A stretch of DNA of 64,000 bases from Lyophyllum atratum (lineage: Eukaryota > Basidiomycota > Agaricomycetes > Agaricales > Lyophyllaceae), in the NCBI GenBank assembly GCA_014905825.1, contig JACGCN010000037.1:1-64000 (forward strand). The letters run 5' to 3'. The notes under the pieces are model-generated. The model made no database searches. It worked only from the letters and a program-made list of their open reading frames with translations, and was not told the origin of the DNA. Below, in pieces: positions 20,951 through 31,740 of the stretch (position 1 is the stretch's first letter; each line of letters opens with the position of its first letter). The position numbers and the translations under genes are program-made.

Positions 20951-22747
20951 ATGTCACCGACTGCTCCTGGGGCTTCTACCGGCGGTTTCACCCCTTCTGG
21001 GACCCCAATTCCGCCACGTCAACCCCTGCAATCAAGGTCCGACATCAGTGCCTTGCTGGTTGGCGAGTCCGGCCCGATCAAATCCTCCCGCGATGCACGC
21101 CGATGGCTCGAGACGAAGGGCTGGGTCCTCGTCGGGGAACCGTACGACCGCACAAAGCTCGTGCGCATACTGCTGTCAGCGGGGCTCGACCTCTCCAGCA
21201 GAACTACAGAGAAGAGGACGGACGCCAAGCTCGCCGTCTTCTCGGTAGCTTTCCTCCTCGAAGATGATATTACTGATAATATTTCTGAAGCTCTAGCGGA
21301 TGCCGTCGCATCCAAGGCCCTGGCCCGCATTGAATCTGCAACGGACAAGCTCACGACCTCAGCCGCCTTCCTAGCAGCCACGGAAACCAAGCAAGCAGAG
21401 ACGACCCTTGCCCTCAGCACCGTCTCGTCCCAACTCGAAAACGTTACCGCGTCACTCGACTCCCTGGCCACCAAACTCGCTGCCGCCGCCGCCGCTCCCT
21501 CTGGCACTCCCCGCCCCTCCTGGGCCGCTGTCGCAAGCCAAGGTCCTCCCACTGCTGCCGGCTCCCCTCCCTCCTCCATCCCTCCCCCCACCTTCAACCC
21601 AGCCACCTCGGATCAGCACACCCGCCTACAGCAACGCGTCCTCCGCGCATCCAGGACTGTCCTGGTCGAAGTCGACCGCAACCACGAGTCTACCCCCACC
21701 GACCGCTCCCCCTCGAGCATCTTCGCTATCCGCGAGGCCATGAACAAATTGCTCGCCGACCTCGACGAGGCCGAGCCCGGGGAAGCCCGCCCTGCAGAGA
21801 AAACCCGCATTCGCGGGATCACCGCCCTCGAGCGGGGTGCTTTCCTCTTCGAACTCGTTAGCGCTGACGCTGCCCGTAGGTTCCGCGAGTACGCCAAGGA
21901 CCAGTACACTGGCCTGCTCACAGGACACCTTGGGGAGACCGCCACGGTGAAAGCGAAGGCTCACAACCTCATCGTCAGGTTCGTCCCCTGCGGTGGCATG
22001 TTCGACCCCTCCGACGCGGAACACCTGGCAGGCCTAGAGGAGGACAACGGCCTCCACCCGGGCGCCATCACCTCAGCATCATGGCTCAAACGGATTGACC
22101 GCCGCTCCCCGAAGCAAACCCTCGCCTCCATCAAGCTCTCATGCGACTCCGCCGAGACCGCCAACCAGCTCCTCCGCCAACGGGTATACATCGCAAGCCA
22201 CCTCGTAGCGATCCGGAAGGACCTCAAGGAACCGATCCGCTGCAACATGTGCCAGCACTTTGGCCATATGCGCGCGACCTGTACTGGTCAAGAACACTGC
22301 GCATTATGCGCCAGCACGGGACACAAGACGACCGAATGTACACCCAACCACACCCCCCGATGCGTTCTATGTGGCCCGGACTCGACACACTCCAGCTCCT
22401 CCCGAAACTGCCCGGCGTTCAAGAAACTTTGCGAGGACCTGGACACCCGTTTCCCGGAGAACAGCATGCCGTATTTCCCCACAGGTGACGTCGGGACCTG
22501 GGTCCAAGCCCCTCCCAAGCGGTCCTTCGCCGCCCCGGTTCACCAACCCAGGATCGACGATGACCAACCAGCTCCCCAGACGGGTCCCCCAGCTCCGTCC
22601 GGCTCTCAGCCTCAGCCTCCACCCCCGCGCCAGCCGCCCACCGGGCCTCTCCGCCAAGGTGACCTCCGTGACTTCGGCGTCTCAAGCAAGCCCGGATCCC
22701 AGAAGTCCCGCCGCCGTGAAAGCTCCGCCACCCTTCCTTCCCAATGA
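20951..22747 (+). CDS. LINE ORF1, gag-like nucleic-acid-binding protein
   Basis: Encodes 598 residues from the ATG at 20951, after a leader without introns. The first half contains a long alanine-, serine- and threonine-rich helical segment (about residues 95-185), likely a coiled coil for self-association, then proline-rich linkers. Three cysteine-rich knuckles follow at about residues 429-495: CNMCQHFGHMRATC, CALCASTGHKTTEC and CVLCGPDSTHSSSSRNC. The C-terminus is proline-rich and basic (QPQPPPPRQPP, then SQKSRRRES). The protein should coat the element RNA and accompany it to the target. Its stop codon overlaps the ORF2 start. Confidence 0.92.
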   Translation: MSPTAPGASTGGFTPSGTPIPPRQPLQSRSDISALLVGESGPIKSSRDARRWLETKGWVLVGEPYDRTKLVRILLSAGLDLSSRTTEKRTDAKLAVFSVAFLLEDDITDNISEALADAVASKALARIESATDKLTTSAAFLAATETKQAETTLALSTVSSQLENVTASLDSLATKLAAAAAAPSGTPRPSWAAVASQGPPTAAGSPPSSIPPPTFNPATSDQHTRLQQRVLRASRTVLVEVDRNHESTPTDRSPSSIFAIREAMNKLLADLDEAEPGEARPAEKTRIRGITALERGAFLFELVSADAARRFREYAKDQYTGLLTGHLGETATVKAKAHNLIVRFVPCGGMFDPSDAEHLAGLEEDNGLHPGAITSASWLKRIDRRSPKQTLASIKLSCDSAETANQLLRQRVYIASHLVAIRKDLKEPIRCNMCQHFGHMRATCTGQEHCALCASTGHKTTECTPNHTPRCVLCGPDSTHSSSSRNCPAFKKLCEDLDTRFPENSMPYFPTGDVGTWVQAPPKRSFAAPVHQPRIDDDQPAPQTGPPAPSGSQPQPPPPRQPPTGPLRQGDLRDFGVSSKPGSQKSRRRESSATLPSQ

Positions 22748-25700
22748 ATCGTCGAGCCCCAAGAGCTCCTGGTAAGTTACGTATCTGGCAGCAGAACGTC
22801 CACAAGTCGGACATAGCTCAGGCCGCCGTCCTGAACTCAGCAAGACCTGAGGATTGGGACGTCATTGCCCTGCAGGAGTCCTTCCTCGACCGTTTGGGCA
22901 ACACGAAAGCCTCCCCCTTCTGGATAGTCCGCTACCCTTACCACCACCGGCGGGACGGGAGTAATCGCTCCCGTTCTGTCCTCCTGATTAACACTAACAT
23001 TGCCTCTGACTCATATACAGTCCTTGACATCCCTTCCACAGATATTACAGCCGTCCGCTTCAACGGCGACTTCGGCCACCTCTCCCTCTTCAATGTATAT
23101 AATGACTGCACCCACAACGACAGCCTCACCTGCCTCTCCACGTTCCTCTCATCCTCCCTTCATCTTGCTCGACCGTCCGCCCGCGACCACATGCTTTGGC
23201 TCGGTGACTTCAACAGACATCACCCGCTCTGGGAGACCGTTGACAACCGCCACCTCAACTCGTCTGACGAAGCGATACGCCCCTTACTTTCTCTCATCCG
23301 TGACTACGAGATGGAGCTGACCCTCCCCCCAGGACTGCCCACCCTCCAAACCGCTCTCGACCGCTGGACACGCCCGGATAACGTCTGGTGCTCTCACAGT
23401 GACACCAACCCGATCATTTCTTGCGATGTCGTTGCTCACTTGCGCCCCCCCATCACTGACCACCTCCCAGTCATCACAGTCGTGGAGCTCCCGCTCCCTC
23501 GTACATCCTCCCCCCCCTCCAGGCATTTCCAGGCGGCCGAGTGGAAGGAGTTCAACGAATCTCTCAAGGAGAAGTTGCTCCTCCGCTCCCCAGCCCGTCT
23601 GATCACGACGAAGGCAGACTTTGACGCCAAAGTGACGCTACTAACCTCGATCATACAGGAGGTCATCTCTGACGACGAGATCGTACCGCTGAAGAAACCC
23701 TGCCCTTTCTCCAAGAGATGGTGGAACAGCGACCTCAAGGAACTCAAGAAGGCGAGGGGTCGTGCAAGCAACGAGGCCCGCAAGTACTTTGACATCCGCG
23801 ACCACCCCTCGAAGGCCGAATACACCCGCCTCTCCCGGGAGATGGCCGACAAGATCACCTCATCCCGCCGTGAGCACTGGGTTGACTGGCTCGAGAACAT
23901 CGACGCGCGCCAAATCTACCTTGCGAACAAGTATGTCGTCAACGAACCCACTGACTTCTCTAGCGACAGGATCCCAGACCTCAAGACCACTGTGGACGGC
24001 GCCCCCAAGTTGGCCACCACCAACGCCGAAAAGGCCAAGGTCTTAGCTGAGTCCTTTTTCCCCCCCCCCCCTGCTACTCCCTCCACCCCTGCTACTGCAT
24101 ACCCACGTCCCCTCAAGGGGGTCACTTTCTTCACCCGCGAGCGCATACGCTCTGCGATAGGTCAGCTGAAACCTCATAAGGCTCCGGGTCCTGACGGGAT
24201 ACCCAATGTTGTCCTTAAGCGCTGTGTTGACGTTCTCATCGATCATCTCTTCTACATTTTCCGTGCGGTGCTCGAGCATAACTTCTACCACGACAGCTGG
24301 CTCATCTCCACAACACTGGTCCTTCGCAAACCGGGCAAACCAGCCTACGACGTCGCGAAAGCATATCGTCCCATAGGCCTGCTGAACACCATAGGCAAAC
24401 TTCTATCGACCTTGGTCGCAGCTGACCTCTCCCACATCGCCGAGAAGCACAACATGTTTCCCCCTGGCCAATTTGGTGGCCGCCCCGGTCGCAATACCAC
24501 CGACGCTATGCACTTGGTCACCCACAAAATCAAAGATGCGTGGAGATCAGGTAACGTCGCGGCCGCTCTCTTTCTTGACGTACAGGGCGCCTTCCCCAAC
24601 ACAGTCCGTGAACGCCTCATCCACAACATGAAAGAACGCGGAGTCCCAAAATGCTACGTCGACCTCACGGAGCAGATGCTCCTGGCACGCCAAACCTGCC
24701 TCAAATTCGGCGACTACTCCTCCGAGCTGATAGACGTTACCAATGGAACCACACAGGGCTGTCCTTTATCTATGCTCTTCTACGCATTTTATAACGCACC
24801 ATTGATCCTCACAGCGCCCAGCAACAGCAAATCAGAGTCATCCACTGGCTTTGTCGATGACGCCATGTTCCTCGCGATAGCCAAGACCCTCGCCGAATGC
24901 CACAAAATCCTGGTCGCCATGATGGAACGTCGCGGCGGAGGCTTCGACTGGTCGCAATCCCACAACTCCCCCCTCGAGCTCTCAAAACTCGCCTGTATGA
25001 ACTATCCTCGCTCCCACCTCGACGTCATCCCACCCGACCTCATCCTCACACGCCGTGACGACGACGGCTCGGTCACCCGCCAAACTGTCGACACAGTCCC
25101 GACATACAAATACCTCGGAGTGGTCTTCGATTCGAAATTACGCTGGAACGCCCACTACCAGAAGGTTATCGCCAAGTCCACTTGGTGGTCTTTCCAAGTC
25201 GCGCGCCTTTCAAAGGCCTCTGGGGGAATGCCTCCGCACCGTATCCGCCAGCTTTACAACACGGTTGCAGTCCCAGCATTCACGTACGCTGCTGACGTAT
25301 GGTACACCGGAATTCACAGCACGCCACACAGCACGCGCCGCTCCGGCTCGGTTGCTGTCACCAAGAAACTCATACCGGTCCAGAGGCGGGCGGCGAAGCT
25401 CGTCACCGGGTCCCTCAGCACCACAGCGGGCGACGTCCTTGATGCTCACACTGACCTCCTCCCCGTAGACCTGCTCTACCACAAAGTCCTACAACGAGCG
25501 GCCGTCCGGCTGGCTTCCCTCCCGCCTTCACATCCTCTCTATGGCCCAGTCCGTAAAGCTGCGAAGCGATACGTGAAACGGCACCGTTCTCCCCTTCACA
25601 GTCTCTTTTTCACTACTAATGTTGACCCTTCCTGCGTAGAAACAGTCGAGTCAACAAGACGACGCCCCAATTACGTCCCCTCCTTCACCACCCACATCGC

Positions 25701-26847
25701 TGGTAACAAAGACGCAGCCCTCTTGGAAGCTGACCGCATCCACCGTCTAGCCCCCGTTTCCGTGTACTGCGACGGCTCTGGCTTCGAGGGCGGCATAGGC
25801 GCCTCCGCTGTCCTCTTCATCGATGGTGACGAGACGGAGTCACTCCAGTACCACCTTGGACCCATCACACGTCATACGGTCTACGAGGCCGAAATCGTCG
25901 GCCTCACTCTGGGCCTCCACCTACTGACCAAGCTCGGCCGCCGCCTCCATTCCACCACTGCCATCGGCAGTGACAGTCAGGCGACTATAAAAGCCCTCCT
26001 GAATCAACGGCCTCACCCCGCTCACTACCTCCTCGACCATGCACACACAGCCGCGGAAAAGCTCCATGTCAAACAAGACCGCCTCATCCGAGGCCGTGAA
26101 CGACGGGCAGCCTTAAACGAGGGTAATGTATGGCGAGACCGTACACGTAGAGTCATTGACCTCCAGATACACTGGACTCCGGGCCATGTCGACTTTGGCC
26201 CCAACGAGCGTGCCGACGAAGTTGCAAAACTGGCTGCGCAGGGCCACTCCAGTGATGCCAACCGCCTCCCGGTCTATCTTCGCCGTAAACCCCTCCCCGC
26301 CAGCATCCCTGCTCTCCGTCAAGATCACCTCGACGCCCTCCGGAAACGGTGGAAGCAGAGGTGGAAGAAGTCTCCCCGGTACCCAGCCATCAACGCCATC
26401 GACAGATCTCTCCCCTCCAAGAAATTCCTACGCCTTGTCGAATTTCTCGACCGCCGCCGCTCGGCCTTCATAGCTCAACTTCGCACAGGCCACTCCCCCC
26501 TCAATCAACACCTCTTCCGCATCCATCGCTCCGAAACACCCTCGTGCCCACACTGCCAGGGCCTGACAGTTGAAACGGTTCGCCACTACTTGATCGTCTG
26601 CCCCCACTACCAGAATGAACGTCACCGCCACCTACGACAGAAACTCCAGAGAAAAGCTGAGTCATTGTCATTCCTCCTGACGAGCCCCGATGCCTTAAAA
26701 CACGTCATTAGATTCATCCATGCGACGAAACGGTTCAAATCCACTGTTAAATCAGCGCGCCGCCTCCATCTCCAGCGCATTACCGACTATGCAAAAGTCG
26801 CCCGTCACCCGGACCGCCGTCTCAACCCCCTCCTCGTCGACTTCTAA
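22744..26847 (+). CDS. LINE ORF2: endonuclease, reverse transcriptase, RNase H
   Basis: Encodes 1367 residues for target-primed reverse transcription. An APE-type endonuclease fills about residues 1-245, with IWQQNVHKS, ALQESFLDR, MLWLGDFNRHHPLWE and TDHLPVITVV. The reverse transcriptase starts near residue 455: KPHKAPGPDGIPN, YRPIGLLNTIGKLLS, FLDVQGAFPNTVRE, GTTQGCPLSMLFY and the catalytic TGFVDDAMF near 703 (FVDD rather than the commoner Y/FADD). RNase H lies near 1005-1160: YCDGSGFEGGIGAS, YEAEIVGLTLG, GSDSQATIKAL and WTPGHVDFGPNERADE, with all acidic residues kept. A CPHCQG...HYLIVCPHY zinc motif sits near 1266. The ATG overlaps the ORF1 stop as ATGA, suggesting coupled translation. No stop or shift was seen. 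Confidence 0.95.
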   Translation: MNRRAPRAPGKLRIWQQNVHKSDIAQAAVLNSARPEDWDVIALQESFLDRLGNTKASPFWIVRYPYHHRRDGSNRSRSVLLINTNIASDSYTVLDIPSTDITAVRFNGDFGHLSLFNVYNDCTHNDSLTCLSTFLSSSLHLARPSARDHMLWLGDFNRHHPLWETVDNRHLNSSDEAIRPLLSLIRDYEMELTLPPGLPTLQTALDRWTRPDNVWCSHSDTNPIISCDVVAHLRPPITDHLPVITVVELPLPRTSSPPSRHFQAAEWKEFNESLKEKLLLRSPARLITTKADFDAKVTLLTSIIQEVISDDEIVPLKKPCPFSKRWWNSDLKELKKARGRASNEARKYFDIRDHPSKAEYTRLSREMADKITSSRREHWVDWLENIDARQIYLANKYVVNEPTDFSSDRIPDLKTTVDGAPKLATTNAEKAKVLAESFFPPPPATPSTPATAYPRPLKGVTFFTRERIRSAIGQLKPHKAPGPDGIPNVVLKRCVDVLIDHLFYIFRAVLEHNFYHDSWLISTTLVLRKPGKPAYDVAKAYRPIGLLNTIGKLLSTLVAADLSHIAEKHNMFPPGQFGGRPGRNTTDAMHLVTHKIKDAWRSGNVAAALFLDVQGAFPNTVRERLIHNMKERGVPKCYVDLTEQMLLARQTCLKFGDYSSELIDVTNGTTQGCPLSMLFYAFYNAPLILTAPSNSKSESSTGFVDDAMFLAIAKTLAECHKILVAMMERRGGGFDWSQSHNSPLELSKLACMNYPRSHLDVIPPDLILTRRDDDGSVTRQTVDTVPTYKYLGVVFDSKLRWNAHYQKVIAKSTWWSFQVARLSKASGGMPPHRIRQLYNTVAVPAFTYAADVWYTGIHSTPHSTRRSGSVAVTKKLIPVQRRAAKLVTGSLSTTAGDVLDAHTDLLPVDLLYHKVLQRAAVRLASLPPSHPLYGPVRKAAKRYVKRHRSPLHSLFFTTNVDPSCVETVESTRRRPNYVPSFTTHIAGNKDAALLEADRIHRLAPVSVYCDGSGFEGGIGASAVLFIDGDETESLQYHLGPITRHTVYEAEIVGLTLGLHLLTKLGRRLHSTTAIGSDSQATIKALLNQRPHPAHYLLDHAHTAAEKLHVKQDRLIRGRERRAALNEGNVWRDRTRRVIDLQIHWTPGHVDFGPNERADEVAKLAAQGHSSDANRLPVYLRRKPLPASIPALRQDHLDALRKRWKQRWKKSPRYPAINAIDRSLPSKKFLRLVEFLDRRRSAFIAQLRTGHSPLNQHLFRIHRSETPSCPHCQGLTVETVRHYLIVCPHYQNERHRHLRQKLQRKAESLSFLLTSPDALKHVIRFIHATKRFKSTVKSARRLHLQRITDYAKVARHPDRRLNPLLVDF

Positions 26848-27249
26848 CCACCTGCGCGCACTCCCAGCACTCGCATTTATGCTACCCCCCCCTTATAATT
26901 TTTGACTCACAACGGCTCTCGGAATATAGGCCCTCCAACACACATCAACTTAAAAACTTGTCCCTCTTGGTATGGGTGCACATCCGTGCTGCTCGTTACA
27001 CCTCCGCCCGCACTAGCGGGCCTTCGTTGCTACCACTCTCTACGGGCGTCTCACTGACAAGGTTCTTGTCTTGCTTTCTCAGGGATTATCAGGGGAGCGT
27101 GACCTAAAATGGCGTGGACACGCCAGCTCATTCTTTCTCCGCTTACCGGGGGGGTGACGCATCTCACGTCTCTCGTAGCTTAAGTAGTCCCTGTTCGTAT
27201 GTACCGTGCATCATGGGGGCAATGCCCTTCCGCACGCAAATATTGATTC

Positions 27250-27276
<27 letters not shown>
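26848..27276 (+). other. LINE 3' untranslated region and poly(A) tail
   Basis: About 400 bp after the ORF2 stop, ending in a pure A run from 27250 that touches the right target-site duplication. Confidence 0.85.
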
Positions 27277-27280
<4 letters not shown>

Positions 27281-27288
27281 TCTAGCAG
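27277..27288 (+). repeat. LINE target-site duplication, right copy
   Basis: AGTATCTAGCAG, identical to 20771-20782, immediately after the poly(A) tail. Confidence 0.85.
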
Positions 27289-29664
27289 CGTGTTACTGCG
27301 AGTCCAAGTGCGACCCCTGCGGCTCCCATGACGTCCGTGCTTCCCCTTCCGGGTTACGTTGTTAGCTGTGGTGGCGAACACGATCGACTATCCTCCCCCG
27401 CCAGCGCTTCGATCAGGTATCGTCACCGCCTATTTTCTGCCCAAGGTCATCCAACGAGTACTGTCTCCGCGAGCTCCATGACGGTAGAATACACAGCAGG
27501 ACCGTAGTCTAGGGTTGTGATCCTAGGCTCCTCATTTCTCCGCCGGTTGCCTTTTCCGTATAATTTGTTGCCTACGAAACTCATTACAGTGATGAATTCA
27601 GCGGTCAACTGCGGTCGTCCTACTTGTTGCTTCCCAGAACATGATGATTTTCCTCGGCTTTGCAGGACGCCGACCCGTGAAAGAGACGTCTGATATTCTC
27701 GCGTGCGCCGTGCCTCGCGTCATCGGCCTTAACCTTCACACCCTGATTCTCAATTTCCCGACTTCACTCGTTATGAGACCGCATACGATCCTCCCCCAAA
27801 TACACACTGCCATCCTCCCGTGACTGTCAGTTTCGTAAAGGCTCTCAGCTGTCTTGCGATAGTCTCCTCCTCTGTTATGGTGTCGACTAAGAAAAAGGAC
27901 ACCCATGATAATGTGCTCCACCACTCTGGGTGCTTCTTCGAAGCCAGGCTCTTCTGGTGAGGCACGCCCTTTCCCAAGGTCTGCTTCTCCTTTGCCCGTT
28001 GGCAGCTTCGTGATGCTGGCTGTTCTTGAACCAGCGAATAAACGCCAATCCTTCTCTTTCAGCTTGCAACAGCGACTATCCCGCTCTCCTTCCCCGCTAC
28101 ACAGACCCTAGATTCATATGTCCGCGAAACCAGTGGGCCCACCCGGCCATTCCCACCACTCACACCCTAGCTATATGGGTTCTGCCGACACCCACTCTAA
28201 TCTGCGACTATGCATTCCATTTCCATTCCGTTCTCACCTCATCTATAAGGTCATTCGACAATGATTTGTATCATGACATGTGGCAGAGAATACCTGGACG
28301 ACAAGGACTCGATCCTTCCACGTTTATCTTTAGATCCTTGGAAACCTTTAAGAGTGCCTTGAGATGTTTGCCGACATATAGACCTGTCCCATTGTACGGG
28401 CAATTTCAGGCAATTTGAGACCAGCATGTCTTCCCGTCGCTTAATATGCCGGCGGTGGGCTACTAGATTGTATTTATCGCGTCACATAGAAGCCCGCACA
28501 GTGGAGCACATTCGATAAATACTACACGCTCAAGTCGGCGTATTGATGTAATGCCTTGTACATAGCTCCGTGAAACTTCCAAGCTCCCACCTACACATGC
28601 ACATCGTACCTGTCTCGCTGACTGATAGATACGTCGATCGAAAGATACTCCCTTGGGCTATGCACCTTAGCTGTTAGGACCTATCAGTTAGCAATTCTCT
28701 GCCAGACAGTTCTCCCGAGGATGTTCCAGACTTGGACACCCGCGCAGGCACCGAATGCGTATCAATGACATTTCAGACGCATCAAGCCCATGGCCACCCA
28801 CGGCGCTGGCTAAACGCGCGCCATATCGCGCGATAAGCAGCACCCACGATCGCGCATGCATAATGAGTCTCCACTGCGCTGGGTGTATGGAACATGGCTT
28901 CTTGCACGAAGAACGCCCTCGAAGTCGTGCACCGCATGTCGTTCCTACGTCCGTCAAATGGGCGCTGATGCTCACACACACGAAGATAGTGCGACTCGGA
29001 AGTGCTCCGAGTCGGGTGCTGCGGCGGTGAAGCGTCTCTACATACTGTACATCTCTACAGGGTGTGAGCATCATTTTTGGCGAAGCATTAAGCTCCTTCG
29101 CAATCTCGGTTTTTCTCACCGGTAAGGTCTCGGTCGTGTAACTGGTTGATTCCCTGTCTCTGAAGCCGTGACATTATTAAACGCGTTGAAAACGATAACT
29201 TGTCAGCATATTGCAAGAACCTGGGCTCGAAAGTGCCCATCGAATCAGAGGGGTGAAACTAGGGCTTCTATCTTGGTATCCATGCGAAGAATAACTCAGA
29301 CACTTCCCTACGGCTTGCAAAGAATATTCCTGACGCTTCGCAGTGATGCGCATATTAGCGCACCGACGGCTCTGTGGCGTACTATTGGTTGGCGAGCCCC
29401 AATGCATACGCGCTTGTGAAGAAGGGCAACAGGAGTCCAGGCCCAACCAAAATGGTGCAGCCGAGGCCGAAAGATAATGGCGGCCTGAGTCAAGGAAAGT
29501 GTCGAGTCGAATGTACAATTTATCGATGAATACATACACGGGATTATTTATAGGTCCAGAACGCTGTCTTGGTATCACAGAAAAGGTTTATAACAGGTCG
29601 AGAATGTTGGCCGAGCAGGCATGAAGGATTGGTCATGGGGACTTGAATGTTTGTCTGGATGCAT
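27289..29664. other. Gene-poor region right of the LINE
   Basis: About 2.4 kb with short open frames on both strands and no recognisable motif. The longest are 28026-28418 plus and 28688-29119 minus. Apart from a small hairpin near 29003, I see nothing. Confidence 0.5.
28992..29014. repeat. Perfect 9-bp inverted repeat (hairpin)
   Basis: CGACTCGGA, a five-base loop AGTGC, then TCCGAGTCG. It lies in non-coding sequence; function unknown. Confidence 0.6.
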
Positions 29665-31451
29665 TTACTCGAAAATATCCACACCCCAGCTTTTGCTCGG
29701 GTCAACACTGCGCTCGGGCTTGTGGGCTGCGGCGGCCGCCTCCAGTTCGTCGAACATGGCATCGGGGAGCTTGGTGACTGGAAAACATCAAAAGATTCAG
29801 AGCTCACTCGAGCACCACCAAAAAGGGGAAAGGCCTACTGTGGAAGTTTTCTATGATGCGAGACGGAGTCACACTCTTCGGCATTGCGACATTCTGCAAG
29901 CCAAGAAATGTGAGTCTAACGTGTGTGATCGTGTGAGCGAATGAGATAGACTTACACCACGTTGGACTTGCCACGAGACAAGGACTTGGGCTGGGGTGAT
30001 TCCAAGCTCGGCAGCGATTTTCTTGACCTACACCAAGATATGTTAGGCATCATCCAAGTTCGAGCGTTGATAATACCTGTGGGACAGCGAGGGAATCACG
30101 GACGCGACCGGTGCTTCCCAACGGAGAGTACGCCTCGAGGAGTATGCCTTTCTCCTTTGACCACTAGAGCGAATTTGATTCAGTGTTATAATTTGAAAAC
30201 AACGACTGAAGATCACACCTTGACTAGTTCGGGTTGAGGATTCCAGAAGTTGAGTTCCACCTTTTGATAGACAAGACCAGTGAGATATCAGGAAAGTATG
30301 ATGACCGATTGATATACTTGGTTGATCGCAGGCTGAATCTTCAGGGGGTTGGCGGTGAGGTTTTGGATCCTGGAATGACTTTTAGCAAGCCGTGATGACA
30401 AAACACCGCTCGACATAACATACCTACGGATATTGAAGCTAGTTTATGGGCGTCAGGTCAAGGTTCAGTCACCTGTAAGTAAAGCCTTACTTGCTGACGC
30501 CAATATTCCTGATTTTGCCTTTGGCCACGAGTTCCTCAAGCTTCTGCCAGGTAGGGTATGGGTTCTCTGTAAGCTCTTTGTTTAGGCTTCCGTCTTTGTT
30601 TTGTGCCACAGGCCTGCAGAAAAGCAAGATCAGTTTACTTTCCTATCAAAGAGCAAGGAGACAACCAATGAATCAAGTAGAGGTCGAGATAGTCGGTGCC
30701 GAGACGCGATAATGATTCGTCCAGGACGCGCTCGACGTCCTCCGGCGCGTGGAATGTGTTCCACAGCTGGTACATAGGTAGGAATGAGCGGTGAAGCAAA
30801 TGGAAAGGGCTTTCGGTACTTACCTTCGAGGTCAACCAGAGCTCATCCCGCGAAACATCGCTGACTTCCAATGCTGCGCCAACCTCAGCTTCATTCTAAT
30901 GACGCGTCGATAAGACGAAAATTGGCATATGTAAAGGTAGCTGAGAGACGTACGTTGTAGATCCAAGCCCCGTCGATGTGTCTATACCCTGCCCTCAAAG
31001 CCGTCTAGATAAACAACGTGAGGGAGCCGAACAAGATTCGCAGCCAAAGCTCCGCGAACTCACCTGGACCGCATTACCCACTTCGCCTTTGCGCGCTTGC
31101 CACACGCCTAATTGCGAAAAGGGTTGAGAAAATTCTTCCGACCGCCTCAGGAGACTCACCAAGTGCAACCGAAGGAATCTTATCCCCAGATGGTAGGGTG
31201 AAGTGACTGGGAAGCCTAGCAGCGCTGCCATGGAGGCCCTTAGAGCAGGAAGTCTTGAAGATGTTCGTGAGGCCCGAGCGCGAAAGGTTGCGGATCCCGT
31301 ATATCATGGTAATGCCAATGACGACTGTGGAGGCAAGAAGGAGTCGGAAGAACGAGTTGTGCTGACGTTTCGCAGGCTGTCCCACGATTCCTTTCCTCGC
31401 TATCAGCTCGTCTTCGCTGTCGGGAATGCGTTTGTAGGATGGTAGAGACAT
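29665..31451 (-). CDS. Aldo-keto reductase with an N-terminal membrane anchor
   Basis: NAD(P)H-dependent carbonyl reductase of the AKR superfamily. From the ATG at 31451, about 85 residues precede the barrel, including a hydrophobic segment FFRLLLASTVVIGITMIYG at roughly residues 33-51. The barrel begins HFTLPSGDKIPSVALG. The catalytic tetrad is visible: Asp and Tyr in HIDGAWIYNNEAEVG, Lys in LWLTSKLWNTFH, and His in DYLDLYLIHWP. Later come KIRNIGVSNF, INQVELNFWNPQPELV, LLEAYSPLGS, VLVSWQVQRG, MPKSVTPSRI and the ending SVDPSKSWGVDIFE. Many short introns keep the frame. Most AKRs are soluble, so the anchor suggests a membrane location. It lies 290 bp from an SDR on the same strand, both near permeases. 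Confidence 0.9.
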
Positions 31452-31740
31452 GCCCCGGATTCGTTATGAAGCAGGTTAGAAATCAGCGTTATCAATCAGT
31501 CAGGTACAACGGCTAAAGCTGTTTCAAAATGAGCCCGAACGGCTATTAAAAGATGAAGTGCTCCCAGCTGCAGCGCGATTTCTAACAACACTGACATGAC
31601 GACGGGACTCCCTTGATTACCTGTCCCCCACTCGGCGCTCATCAGATACTTGATACAGAGTCCTTCCTAAGTTACATGCATTTCCTTCCTTTCCCACAGT
31701 ATAGATTGTGCACAGTTCTGATCTCTCCATCCTTGGGTGA

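Larger units (their letters stand above)
20783..27276 (+). mobile_element. Full-length non-LTR retrotransposon (LINE, Tad-like, with RNase H)
   Basis: A 6.5-kb element with the complete LINE plan: about 168 bp of 5' leader, ORF1 with zinc knuckles, ORF2 with endonuclease, reverse transcriptase and RNase H, about 400 bp of 3' untranslated region, an uninterrupted run of about 27 A, and a flanking 12-bp direct repeat. Both ORFs are open. The exact target-site duplication and pure poly(A) point to a recent insertion. The domain set is that of Tad-type and related fungal LINEs; the clade is inferred. Base composition is C-rich, unlike the flanking intergenic DNA. Confidence 0.93.

Noticed and set aside
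27250..27277. Poly(A) run considered as a plain microsatellite
   Set aside because: It lies exactly between the LINE 3' region and the duplicated target site, so it is the element tail.
28026..28418. 130-codon open frame
   Set aside because: Composition is unlike a folded protein, with no recognised motif and no support from neighbouring exons.
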